Assembly (NCBI GenBank): GCA_013044415.1
Contig: JABEUO010000089.1
Coordinates: 1 to 11,861, forward strand
Length of the DNA stretch: 11,861 nt
Origin: Acidimicrobiaceae bacterium
GTDB lineage: Bacteria > Actinomycetota > Acidimicrobiia > Acidimicrobiales > Acidimicrobiaceae
Reading direction: 5' to 3'
Below the pieces are notes generated by a model. It made no database searches and was not told the origin of the DNA. It saw only the letters and a list, made by a program, of their open reading frames with translations. Below, in pieces: positions 1 through 6,464 of the stretch; the stretch's first letter is position 1, and every line of letters starts with the position of its first letter. A program made the translations under genes and the position numbers.

Positions 1-119
1 TAGCTGCCCAAGCCGTCGCAAAGTTTCGTTCTGCAGGCTTTCAAGCAGAGCGATTGGCTGGGGGCCCAGCAGATTGGCGGGCCGCCGGGCTGAGCCTAGT
101 GATCGGCGACGAGGCGTAA
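1..119 (+). CDS. Rhodanese-like domain protein, C-terminal end (5' part outside window)
   Basis: The third forward frame is open from the window edge to a TAA at 117-119 and gives 38 residues, including AGFQAERLAGGPADWRAAG. This matches the end of rhodanese (sulfurtransferase) domains, where a helix ending in an 'AG+' turn is followed by 'L.GG...W..AGLP'. The catalytic cysteine loop of a rhodanese lies about 30-40 residues upstream of this motif and so falls outside the window; activity cannot be judged. Rhodaneses move sulfane sulfur between thiols, cyanide or carrier proteins, which fits the DsrE, SQR-like and cysteine desulfurase genes that follow on the same strand. A gap of about 400 bases separates it from them, so it need not share their transcript. 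The call rests on a short motif only. Confidence 0.72.
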   Translation, partial: AAQAVAKFRSAGFQAERLAGGPADWRAAGLSLVIGDEA

Positions 120-145
120 CGGCAATATATGCACCAGGATGAAGC

Positions 146-178
146 TGACAATGGGATGACAATGGGATGACAATGGAA
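146..178 (+). repeat. Three tandem copies of an 11-bp repeat
   Basis: TGACAATGGGA occurs at 146-156 and 157-167, and TGACAATGGAA at 168-178, directly abutting. The third copy differs by one base. The 11-bp period is close to one helical turn, so the copies would present the same face of the DNA. They could be protein-binding sites or a slippage product; the sequence cannot decide between these. Confidence 0.85.
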
Positions 179-245
179 GAGGAGGAGGCGCTTTGTCAGG
201 CTGAGCATGCAATTTGGTGTTTGGGGTTCAAATTTCGTCGTACGG

Positions 246-257
246 GTTAGCGCTAAC
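246..257. promoter_or_regulatory. Perfect 12-bp palindrome, possible operator
   Basis: GTTAGCGCTAAC is identical to its own reverse complement. A short perfect dyad with a central CG is typical of operators bound by dimeric helix-turn-helix regulators such as the LacI/GalR family. It lies about 270 bases before the DsrE start and about 70 bases after the tandem repeat. Binding is inferred, and no regulator gene is visible nearby. Confidence 0.35.
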
Positions 258-523
258 AATGAGCAGCATCCACACCGATTGCCAAATGCTTCTAAGAGCG
301 GAGTCACGATAGAAGAATCAACCCGACGATTGATATCTCGAACTCGTTTCTTGGTTCTCTACCGTCAGATACGGGTATGGCACCGGGTTCCAGTCGGCTC
401 CACCGGCTGCTAAAAGGGCGGCGTCTTTGGAGCACGAGCAAGCATCGCTGAGGAAACTGTCGGCGTGCGAGGCTCAAAAACTTATGACAGGTCAAAAATG
501 TTTGAGGAAAAAGAAGGGTCGAA

Positions 524-877
524 ATGAAGGTTCTGATGATACTAAATGATCCCCCTTATGGAACGGAGAGGGTCTACAACGGACTCCGGCTAGCAATAAA
601 TCTGCTCACAAAACATGAGCAAGTTGACCTTCAGATCTTCCTCATGGGAGACGCAGCTAGTGCAGCGAAGTCGGGACAGGTCACGCCGAATGGATACTAC
701 AACTTAGAACGAATGCTCTCGAGCACACTACGAAAAGGTGGGAAGGTAAGCGTCTGTGGAACGTGCATGGACGCTAGGGGCCTCACCGAGGGGGAACTGG
801 TCGAAGGGGCTCAGAGGTCCACAATGGACATTTTGGGTGAACTAACCGTAAGTGCTGATAAAGTCCTGGTCTTCTAG
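524..877 (+). CDS. DsrE-family sulfur-carrier-like protein
   Basis: A 117-residue cytosolic protein of the DsrE/DsrF-like fold, whose members bind or relay sulfane sulfur on conserved cysteines. The N-terminus MKVLMILNDPPYGTERVYNG is a beta strand followed by the nucleotide-like loop of this subfamily. The segment FLMGDAA follows at 39-45 and a CxxC motif lies at Cys78-Cys81 in VCGTCMDARG. The full length is as expected, ending in ADKVLVF. Only these two cysteines are present, so they are the probable persulfide-carrying pair. The ATG has a good ribosome binding site, GAAGGG, five bases upstream. The stop TAG overlaps the GTG of the next gene by one base, which points to translational coupling with the SQR-like flavoprotein. 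The substrate and partner are inferred from context. Confidence 0.9.
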   Translation: MKVLMILNDPPYGTERVYNGLRLAINLLTKHEQVDLQIFLMGDAASAAKSGQVTPNGYYNLERMLSSTLRKGGKVSVCGTCMDARGLTEGELVEGAQRSTMDILGELTVSADKVLVF

Positions 878-2043
878 TGACGAAGTCGAAAGACTCCAAC
901 AACGACAGCGTCGTAATCCTTGGAGGAGGGATAGGAGGGATCGCAGCCGCCAATCGGCTGAGACGCCGTCTTGGCGGCGAGCACCGCATAACCCTCATAA
1001 ATAAGTATCCAGAGTTCTCATTTGCTCCTTCCTACCTGTGGGTGATGACCGGTGCGCGCAAAGCGAGTCAAATAACCAAGCCGCTATCGGGCTTGCAGCG
1101 TCGGGGGATCGACCTAGAGATCGGCAACATCGAAGAAATCGACCCCGTAGAGCGTAAGGTCACGGTCCAAGGGCGGGAGATCTATGGCGATCACCTCATA
1201 GTAGCTCTGGGAGCCGACTACAACGCCGAATCAATTCCGGGGCTAGCGGATTCGGGTACTACATTTGCCACCCTTTTGGGAGCGGAATCCCTATCTCGGT
1301 CAATCGCCGAAATCCAACGTGGCAAAGTGGTGATCAACACCGCCGCCGCCCTTTACCGTTGTCCGGCGGCCCCCTACGAATCCGCACTATTGATAGATGC
1401 CATGCTGCGCCGAAAAGGGATAAGGGGACGGGTTGACATAGAATTGCACGCAGCGGAGCCCGCTCCGCTGGCCGTAGCGGGAAGCAACGTGTCCGAAGCA
1501 GTCAAGGAGATCTTGCACCAGCGGTCGATCGATTACTACCCCTCACACCAAATAACCTCGGCAGAAAATGGCCTTTTGCACTTCTCAGACGGACAAAGCG
1601 TCTCATTCGACCTCCTCGCATATATGCCGCCGATCAAACCACCGAGTGTGCTAAGCACTTCAAAGCTCGCCGGATCGACAGGGTGGATCGAGGTCGATCC
1701 AAATAGTCTTCTGACCCAGTTCCCAGGGGTCTACGCTATCGGCGACAATACAAATATTCCCCTTCAAATTGGCAAGCCACTGCCTCGGGCGGGCGTTTTC
1801 GCTCATTCACAGGCGCTGGTCGTGGCGGACAACATTGCATCGATGATCAAGGGCGACTCCCATACTGCGGCCTTCGATGGACACGGTGGGTGCTTTTTGG
1901 AGTCAGACTTTCACAGGGCTAGCTACGCTTCAGGCAATTTCTACGCACCTCCGTCCCCTAAAGTGAACGTCAAGTCGCCTTCTCGCCGTTCTCACATCGC
2001 AAAGGTAGTATTCGAATACAATGTCATGAGGAGGTGGCTGTGA
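877..2043 (+). CDS. Sulfide:quinone oxidoreductase-like FAD-dependent oxidoreductase
   Basis: A 388-residue flavoprotein of the SQR/FccB branch of the pyridine nucleotide-disulfide oxidoreductases. It has a dinucleotide-binding GGGIGG loop at 16-21, the SQR-type segment FAPSYLWVMTG at 49-59, ALGADY at 110-115, and the FAD-contacting YAIGD at 286-290. The whole protein contains only two cysteines: Cys162 in RCPAAPYE and Cys339 in GGCF. These sit where SQR carries its redox-active pair. The third cysteine of classical type I SQR (around 125-130) is absent. SQRs transfer electrons from sulfide to quinone and build up polysulfide; the C-terminal hydrophobic/basic segment (HIAKVVFEYNVMRRWL) could meet the membrane. 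It starts at a GTG overlapping the DsrE stop, without a clear ribosome binding site, so coupled translation is likely. Oxidation of persulfide instead of free sulfide is a fair alternative. Confidence 0.85.
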   Translation: MTKSKDSNNDSVVILGGGIGGIAAANRLRRRLGGEHRITLINKYPEFSFAPSYLWVMTGARKASQITKPLSGLQRRGIDLEIGNIEEIDPVERKVTVQGREIYGDHLIVALGADYNAESIPGLADSGTTFATLLGAESLSRSIAEIQRGKVVINTAAALYRCPAAPYESALLIDAMLRRKGIRGRVDIELHAAEPAPLAVAGSNVSEAVKEILHQRSIDYYPSHQITSAENGLLHFSDGQSVSFDLLAYMPPIKPPSVLSTSKLAGSTGWIEVDPNSLLTQFPGVYAIGDNTNIPLQIGKPLPRAGVFAHSQALVVADNIASMIKGDSHTAAFDGHGGCFLESDFHRASYASGNFYAPPSPKVNVKSPSRRSHIAKVVFEYNVMRRWL

Positions 2044-3194
2044 GTCGCACAGAAGATTTCGACCCGATCTACCTGGACCACAATTCAACGACTCCGATAG
2101 CCGATGAAGTCCTGGACGCCATGCTCCCCTTTCTCAAAGACTTCTACGGCAATCCTTCGAGCGACCACGCACTTGGACATCGGTCCCGTGACGCGATCGA
2201 TAAGGCCCGCACGGAAGTTTCCTCGCTGATTGGAGCTAAAGCGGAGGAGGTTGTGTTCACTTCAGGAGGGACCGAGTCCAACAACCTCGCCATCCGAGGA
2301 ACTGCGATCAGCGCGGCCCCCTCTCGGCGTCGCATAGTCACCTCCACAGTGGAACATCCCGCTACCGCTGCTCCTTGCGCACTGCTTGAAAGCGAAGGTT
2401 GGACTCTTACCCGCCTGGGAGTCTCTGCAGCAGGTTTCGTCGACCCAGAGGCTCTAATTGGTGCCCTGGGAGAAGATGTAGCACTTTTGACCCTCATGCT
2501 CGCCCAGAACGAGATCGGCTCGATAATGCCGGTACAAGTGGCGGCTCGAAAAGCGAGGCAATTCGGAGTGCTAATCCACACCGACGCCGCTCAAGCGATC
2601 GGCAAAATCCAAGTGGATGTCGATGCACTGGGGGTTGACCTGCTGTCGATTGCCGGCCACAAGGTCTACGCTCCAAAAGGCGTCGGGGCGCTGTATATAC
2701 GTAGCGGAACTGCGCTTAGCCCACTTCTCCTTGGTGCTGGCCAGGAGGGAGGAATGCGCCCGGGAACAGAAAATGTAGCCCAAATAGTTGGCCTCGGCAC
2801 CGCCTGCTTGCTTGCCAAAGATCGCCTTGAAGGTGAAGAGAACCGGCTCAGGGGGCTGACCGATGAGTTGTGGCGACTGCTTTCACAACAGGTGACGGGA
2901 CTAATCAGATACTCCCCGAAGTCCGGTGGACTTCCCAATACCTTAATGGTGTCGTTCCCATCGGTCTCCGGGCGCGAACTTCTGACCCGAGCAGATGGCG
3001 TTGCAGCTTCGACCGGATCTGCTTGCCACGCTGGCCTAGACGTCCCGTCAGCGACGCTGTTGTCGATGGGAGTGCCGGCGTCGGTAGCTCAAGGAGCTGT
3101 GCGCCTCTCATTGGGACGCTCCACAACTTCGCACGAGATATCTAGAGCCGCCGAAATAATAGTAGGTGCATATAGGAGCTTTCTCGAAAATTAG
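2040..3194 (+). CDS. Cysteine desulfurase (IscS/NifS family)
   Basis: A PLP enzyme that takes sulfur from L-cysteine as an enzyme persulfide, giving alanine. Numbered from the preferred start, it shows YLDHNSTTP near the N-terminus, the PLP-stacking His106 in VEHPA, Asp182 in HTDAAQ, the Schiff-base Lys208 in AGHK, the phosphate-binding EGGMRPGTEN region and the catalytic Cys329 in STGSACHAG. At 384 residues it is full length. The GTG at 2040 is chosen because AGGAGG (2029-2034) sits five bases ahead of it and it overlaps the TGA of the SQR-like gene. A GTG at 2034 would be two codons longer but lies inside the ribosome binding site. Position in the operon suggests that it supplies sulfur to DsrE or rhodanese carriers, or serves Fe-S or thio-cofactor synthesis. 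No iscU- or sufU-like gene is in view. Confidence 0.93.
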   Translation: MSRTEDFDPIYLDHNSTTPIADEVLDAMLPFLKDFYGNPSSDHALGHRSRDAIDKARTEVSSLIGAKAEEVVFTSGGTESNNLAIRGTAISAAPSRRRIVTSTVEHPATAAPCALLESEGWTLTRLGVSAAGFVDPEALIGALGEDVALLTLMLAQNEIGSIMPVQVAARKARQFGVLIHTDAAQAIGKIQVDVDALGVDLLSIAGHKVYAPKGVGALYIRSGTALSPLLLGAGQEGGMRPGTENVAQIVGLGTACLLAKDRLEGEENRLRGLTDELWRLLSQQVTGLIRYSPKSGGLPNTLMVSFPSVSGRELLTRADGVAASTGSACHAGLDVPSATLLSMGVPASVAQGAVRLSLGRSTTSHEISRAAEIIVGAYRSFLEN

Positions 3195-3515
3195 CCTCGA
3201 AAAGACCGGCATAAAAGTCATTACGGCTCCGAGTTTGACAACTTGTCTAGAAAATCTGCTAAAACGACTTTTCCATTGCAAGTAGTTCGGCAACAGTTGG
3301 ACCTCGCCCGCAGAGCGACCTGGATCAAAACGTCGGTTAAACTCCGAGCATGATCTTCGCCCAAGAACATAGTCTGGCGCTTTTGTCCTGGTGGATAAAG
3401 CCCAGCGAGATCCGCATTTAATGTGTAATCCCGAGAGTTCTTGAGCGTCTTCTGCAGAGGCACTGGATAGATACCTTCTCTGTTACTTGTACTTCTAAGT
3501 TGATAGGATCAATCT
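3195..3515. other. Intergenic stretch, no convincing gene
   Basis: This is the gap between the cysteine desulfurase and the small monooxygenase-fold gene. The longest open frame (minus strand, about 80 codons, GTG start) has no recognisable motif and no close ribosome binding site. No hairpin followed by a T-run was found after the desulfurase stop. The stretch presumably holds the promoter of the downstream gene, whose ribosome binding site AGGA is at 3505-3508. Confidence 0.5.
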
Positions 3516-3842
3516 ATGATTGAACCTCCCGCGGTCGCCGTTATCTTTTTCAGTATTCGCCGCTGCGCAGAAGATGACGGATATGAGGAGATGCCAGAAA
3601 AGATGCTCGCTCTGGCAGAAAAAGCCGAAGGATACCTCGGAATTCACTCAGTCCGCGACCCGGTGACCGGCCAAGGAATCACCGTTTCCTATTGGAGCGA
3701 CGAAGCCTCCGCTAGCTCGTTCAAGCAGCTCGAGACGCACGTCGCAGCGCAGCTCAACGGGCGCAAGAGCTGGTACTCAAGGTATGAGGTCATGGTGGCA
3801 ACGCTGGAGCGGTCCTACGAATTCACAAATCAGGCCCTCTAG
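3516..3842 (+). CDS. Antibiotic biosynthesis monooxygenase (ABM) domain protein
   Basis: A 108-residue single-domain protein with the dimeric alpha/beta-barrel ABM fold. It shows an N-terminal strand (AVAVIFFSIRR), an amphipathic helix (EKMLALAEKAEGYLGIHSVRD), a strand ending in ISYW-like VSYWSDEA, then HVAAQLNGRKSWYSRYEV and a final strand VATLERSYEF. The order 'G+lg..s.rD..g...t.syW.d...... W......H..aq..G...WY..Y.....+v.R.Y.f' is characteristic of uncharacterised members related to heme-degrading and quinol monooxygenases. Such enzymes work without metal or added cofactor, or bind heme; the substrate here cannot be read from sequence. AGGA seven bases before the ATG supports the start. It appears to be monocistronic, lying between a 321-base gap and a convergent gene. 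Confidence 0.82.
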   Translation: MIEPPAVAVIFFSIRRCAEDDGYEEMPEKMLALAEKAEGYLGIHSVRDPVTGQGITVSYWSDEASASSFKQLETHVAAQLNGRKSWYSRYEVMVATLERSYEFTNQAL

Positions 3843-4014
3843 TCGTATCGCCGGAAAACCGCAGCCCCGGTCGTAAAAAATACAAAAGCTTCCGCTTTCT
3901 CCCCTATTCAAACTCAATTTGAGGATTAATAGCCGTCAGTAACTTCTCGCACTGCTCAAACCGTCTGAACTGTTCCCTCCAGCAAGATCGCCCACCGCCC
4001 CCGTGAGCTGCGGT

Positions 4015-4956
4015 TCAAGATGCGGACCCGTCAAGTGCGCCGGGCGAGTCCTGCTCCGTGGGAGTCCCGTCTCTCCTCGATGAAAGGCCGACGGTAAGTC
4101 CGATAAGGATGATGATCATTCCAAGCCAGACAAATGCATCGGGCATCACTTTCCCCATTGCCACCCCGATGAATGCCGCCGAGATCGGAGCAACGCCGGT
4201 GAAGAGGCCCGCTCGGGCGGCACCTAGTTCGTTAACGGTGAAGTACCAGAGTAAAAATGCAGCGGCCGTCACCATAAATGCCAGATAGAGCAGGGCGAGC
4301 CAATCCGACTCGGAGAATCGGGCGACAGATGTCGGTCCCTCGGTAAGCAGACTTATCAGGGCGAGTTCGATCACCGCTATCCATACTGCATGAAATGAAA
4401 CACCAAGTGCGCCATGCTTGAGTAAAACTGGAATAGCAAGTAGGGTGAATGCCGCCTCGCAGAGCAGCGCCAACACCGCCCACAAAATGCCGTCGATACC
4501 CGTTCGGCCGGCTCCTTCAACAACCACCGCGCCGACGGTAACTACCAAAGCCGCCAAGATAACCCGGGCGCTTGGTACTCGGCCCTCGAGCAATGGGCCA
4601 ACCACACCGAGTACGACCGGCACGCAGGATACCGCAACTGCGATTTCAGCCGGCCCGGTCCTTGAAACACCGCGCACTACGGCGAGGTTGAAAAGTACGA
4701 GTCCGGTAGTTGCAATTCCGGTCAACCAAAACCACTCTCGACCTCGAGGTCTAACAATCGATAGTCCGGTCAGCTTTGCAATGACTGAAAATAACAGGAC
4801 TGAAATTGCATATCGCACCGCCTGTACGGCAAATAAGGGGGCTTGCACTAAGGTCCCCGAGACGGCGACGCTGCTACCGACGAGCACCATAGCGAGAGTT
4901 CCGGAAACGATCCCCCACCTAAGCGGCAGGGGGGGCTTCGATTTTGACAACTCCAT
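4015..4956 (-). CDS. EamA/DMT-superfamily transporter (RhaT/YdcZ-like exporter)
   Basis: A 313-residue integral membrane protein with about ten hydrophobic helices (roughly 14-32, 40-60, 76-94, 104-122, 130-147, 156-177, 187-204, 220-239, 248-267, 273-291). They are arranged as two EamA repeats. The second repeat carries the characteristic NELGAARAGLFTGVAPISAA segment before the ninth helix. Members of the drug/metabolite transporter superfamily export amino acids, metabolites or drugs; the substrate is not predictable here. The C-terminus is a short polar tail. The ATG is preceded directly by GCGAGG, too close for ideal spacing, but no better start preserves the first helix. It lies 100 bases downstream of hisS on the same strand, so read-through transcription is possible, and it converges on the ABM gene. 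Confidence 0.9.
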   Translation of the reverse strand: MELSKSKPPLPLRWGIVSGTLAMVLVGSSVAVSGTLVQAPLFAVQAVRYAISVLLFSVIAKLTGLSIVRPRGREWFWLTGIATTGLVLFNLAVVRGVSRTGPAEIAVAVSCVPVVLGVVGPLLEGRVPSARVILAALVVTVGAVVVEGAGRTGIDGILWAVLALLCEAAFTLLAIPVLLKHGALGVSFHAVWIAVIELALISLLTEGPTSVARFSESDWLALLYLAFMVTAAAFLLWYFTVNELGAARAGLFTGVAPISAAFIGVAMGKVMPDAFVWLGMIIILIGLTVGLSSRRDGTPTEQDSPGALDGSAS

Positions 4957-4991
4957 CCTCGCAGACTAGATCCAGATCGTTAATTTTGAGG

Positions 4992-5005
4992 ACTCCAAGG
5001 AGTCG
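4992..5005. terminator. Short hairpin between hisS and the EamA transporter
   Basis: GACTCC and GGAGTC form a six-base inverted repeat with only two bases between them, giving a tight stem-loop in the hisS-to-transporter spacer. No T-run follows on either strand, so it is at best a pause or processing site and not a standard intrinsic terminator. It could equally be a dyad protein-binding site. Confidence 0.25.
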
Positions 5006-5056
5006 AGTAGATGCGACCAAACAGAACCGTTGACGTCCCTACCGGCTAAATAGCCG

Positions 5057-6355
5057 CTACTTCGCTTCTGTGGCGATCTCTTCGGGCCCTTGTCTACCGA
5101 CGATCCAAATGTAAAATCTATCTTTAGACCCTTCGGACCTCCTCTGAAGTGCCTCGGCTTCGAGCCGCTTGATCTGAGATCCAAGGTTCTTCGCCCTCAT
5201 CTGCAAGCTGGCCACTCCCCCGGACTCCCTGATCTTTGAAGCGGTCTCCGAAGCGACCCTTAGCTGGTCTATCGGGTCGTATATTACCGTGGTCTTAGAT
5301 ACTTCCGAGGACCTCGCAACCTTCATCTCAGCTAATAGCCCCATGATCCGCTCAAATCCAAGGGAAATCCCACAAGCCGGCGATGCTACCTGATACCGCT
5401 CCAACATGTCGTCATATCGGCCACCACCGGCTATCGAAGTTCCCCACTTGGGGTGAGAAATCTCAAACACGCTCGAGGTGTAGTAGGACATCCCACGAAT
5501 TACCAGTGGGTCTATCAGGACATCGGACGAGCCTTCGACACTCTGCGATAGGGCCTCTTTTACCCATAGGAGTCGTTCCAGATGTTCGGTCGGTACCGAT
5601 AGCTCGGCCAATGCCGCCAGTGAATCGGTCTCGGTGGCAAATTTCGTCAACACGGATAAAAACTCGCCGGCGGCAACACGATCGAATCCCCTCGTAACGA
5701 GTTCCTCAAGAACAGCTTGGGAATCCACTTTGTCGAGCTTGTCTAGGGATATGAAGAGTTGTTTGTGCGTAGGAGCGCTAAATCCAAACTTTTCCGCTAG
5801 ATCCTCGAGAATCCTCCGATCATTGATTCTCGTCTCGAATCCCTCCAAGCCAATCTTATGCAGCGCAGAGGTCGCAGCAGAGAGGAGGTCGACTTCGGCC
5901 TGGGGACCCTCGTCCCCTAAAACGTCTATATCCACCTGAAGAAACTGGCGATAGCGTCCCTTCTGAGGACGCTCAGCTCGAAAGACATTACCTATTTGAC
6001 AGCTCTTAAAGGGTCGGGGAAGCCGGTGATGATTGGCGGCGTAAAACCGGCCTAGCGGTACGGTCAGGTCAAATCGGAGTCCACTCTCGGCTAAGAGGTC
6101 CTCCAGCGCTCCGCCTTCGACGGCTTCTTGGAGCTTTTCTCCCCTCTTTAGGATCTTGAAGATGAGCTTCTCATTTTCTCCACCTCCGCCGGATCCAAGA
6201 AGTGGCAGGGATTCGACGATCGGCGTCTCGATCTCTTCGAAACCGTAACTCCGATAAACTGACCTTATTGAGGAGAGGGCTAGGTTTCTCTTGGCGACTT
6301 CTTCTGGGAGAATATCCCTCATGCCCCGAGTGGGGTTTACCGATACCTTCGACAA
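5057..6355 (-). CDS. hisS: Histidyl-tRNA synthetase
   Basis: A class II synthetase that charges tRNA-His in the cytosol. Numbered from the TTG start (432 residues), it shows the N-terminal NPTRGMRDILPEE, the histidine-site FDLTVPLGR at 97-105, motif 2 in FRAERPQKGRYRQF at 125-138, the HisRS-specific RGMSYYTSSVFEI at 287-299, GGGRYDDM at 310-317 and motif 3 GISLGFERI at 329-337. A shortened anticodon-binding domain follows. In the HisA-type motif the usual aspartate of RGLDYY is serine, a substitution I believe occurs in other HisRSs. The TTG at 6355 is preferred over an ATG 23 codons upstream: AAGGAG lies five bases ahead of it, and the protein then begins at the family's usual point (SKVSVNPTRGMRD), while the ATG has no ribosome binding site. 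The C-terminus ends about 12 residues after the IVG strand, shorter than typical. Confidence 0.95.
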   Translation of the reverse strand: MSKVSVNPTRGMRDILPEEVAKRNLALSSIRSVYRSYGFEEIETPIVESLPLLGSGGGGENEKLIFKILKRGEKLQEAVEGGALEDLLAESGLRFDLTVPLGRFYAANHHRLPRPFKSCQIGNVFRAERPQKGRYRQFLQVDIDVLGDEGPQAEVDLLSAATSALHKIGLEGFETRINDRRILEDLAEKFGFSAPTHKQLFISLDKLDKVDSQAVLEELVTRGFDRVAAGEFLSVLTKFATETDSLAALAELSVPTEHLERLLWVKEALSQSVEGSSDVLIDPLVIRGMSYYTSSVFEISHPKWGTSIAGGGRYDDMLERYQVASPACGISLGFERIMGLLAEMKVARSSEVSKTTVIYDPIDQLRVASETASKIRESGGVASLQMRAKNLGSQIKRLEAEALQRRSEGSKDRFYIWIVGRQGPEEIATEAK

Positions 6356-6369
6356 CCGTTCTCCTTCAG

Positions 6370-6391
6370 AAAAAGCCCGCAACAGGGTTGC
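6370..6391 (-). terminator. Terminator-like hairpin in the hisS leader
   Basis: Read on the minus strand, GCAAC-CCT-GTTGC is followed by GGGC and five Ts, ending a few bases before the hisS ribosome binding site (AAGGAG, 6361-6366). A competing pairing (AG..CCC with GGGCT) would place the T-run directly after the stem. If translation starts at the TTG, this lies in the untranslated leader and could act as an attenuator; if the upstream ATG is used, it is coding. The stems are short, so the call is weak. Confidence 0.3.
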
Positions 6392-6442
6392 TCCACCTTG
6401 AGTTTGGTGCTCTGTCGCACACATAAGAGCTTAGGGCACCGG

Positions 6443-6451
6443 TGGTATACT
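6443..6451 (+). promoter_or_regulatory. Extended -10 promoter for the RDD gene
   Basis: TGGTATACT contains a TGn extension and a TATACT hexamer (6446-6451), close to the sigma-70-type TATAAT. A transcript start about seven bases later would fall at roughly 6458-6460, only about 5-10 bases ahead of the GTG codons at 6465 and 6468, giving a nearly leaderless mRNA. No -35 box is evident, which suits an extended -10. The minus strand across the same spot reads TAGTAT, so a divergent hisS promoter may overlap it. Confidence 0.5.
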
Positions 6452-6464
6452 AGGTTTTGAAAGG

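Larger units (their letters stand above)
120..523. other. Non-coding region upstream of the sulfur gene cluster
   Basis: No frame here gives a protein with recognisable features. The stretch holds a triple 11-bp tandem repeat and a perfect 12-bp palindrome, both described separately, and ends with the ribosome binding site of the DsrE gene (GAAGGG at 513-518). No convincing -35/-10 pair was found. It probably contains the promoter and control sites of the three-gene sulfur operon downstream. Confidence 0.55.

Noticed and set aside
221..236. GGGGTTCAAATTTC, resembling a tRNA T-arm
   Set aside because: No acceptor, D or anticodon arms fit around it.
41..307. 88-codon minus-strand frame over the rhodanese end and upstream region
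   Set aside because: It opposes the better-supported rhodanese frame and crosses the tandem repeat; its composition is not protein-like.
2144..2581. 145-codon minus-strand frame inside the cysteine desulfurase gene
   Set aside because: Antisense shadow; the forward frame contains all catalytic motifs.
3221..3463. 80-codon minus-strand frame in the gap after the cysteine desulfurase
   Set aside because: GTG start, ribosome binding site too distant, and no protein family features. It cannot be excluded but is not supported.
3913..3923. CTCAATTTGAG palindrome downstream of the ABM gene
   Set aside because: Too short and AT-rich to separate from chance; no T-run for a terminator.
4418..4969. 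183-codon forward frame opposite the EamA transporter
   Set aside because: Ser/Thr/Pro-rich antisense shadow of a membrane protein gene; the minus-strand frame has clear helices and family motifs.
5480..5500. Serine in place of aspartate in the HisRS RGLDYY motif as a sign of a non-synthetase paralogue (HisZ)
   Set aside because: Motif 2, motif 3, the histidine-site segments and an anticodon-domain remnant are present, and I believe RGMSYY variants occur in genuine HisRS.
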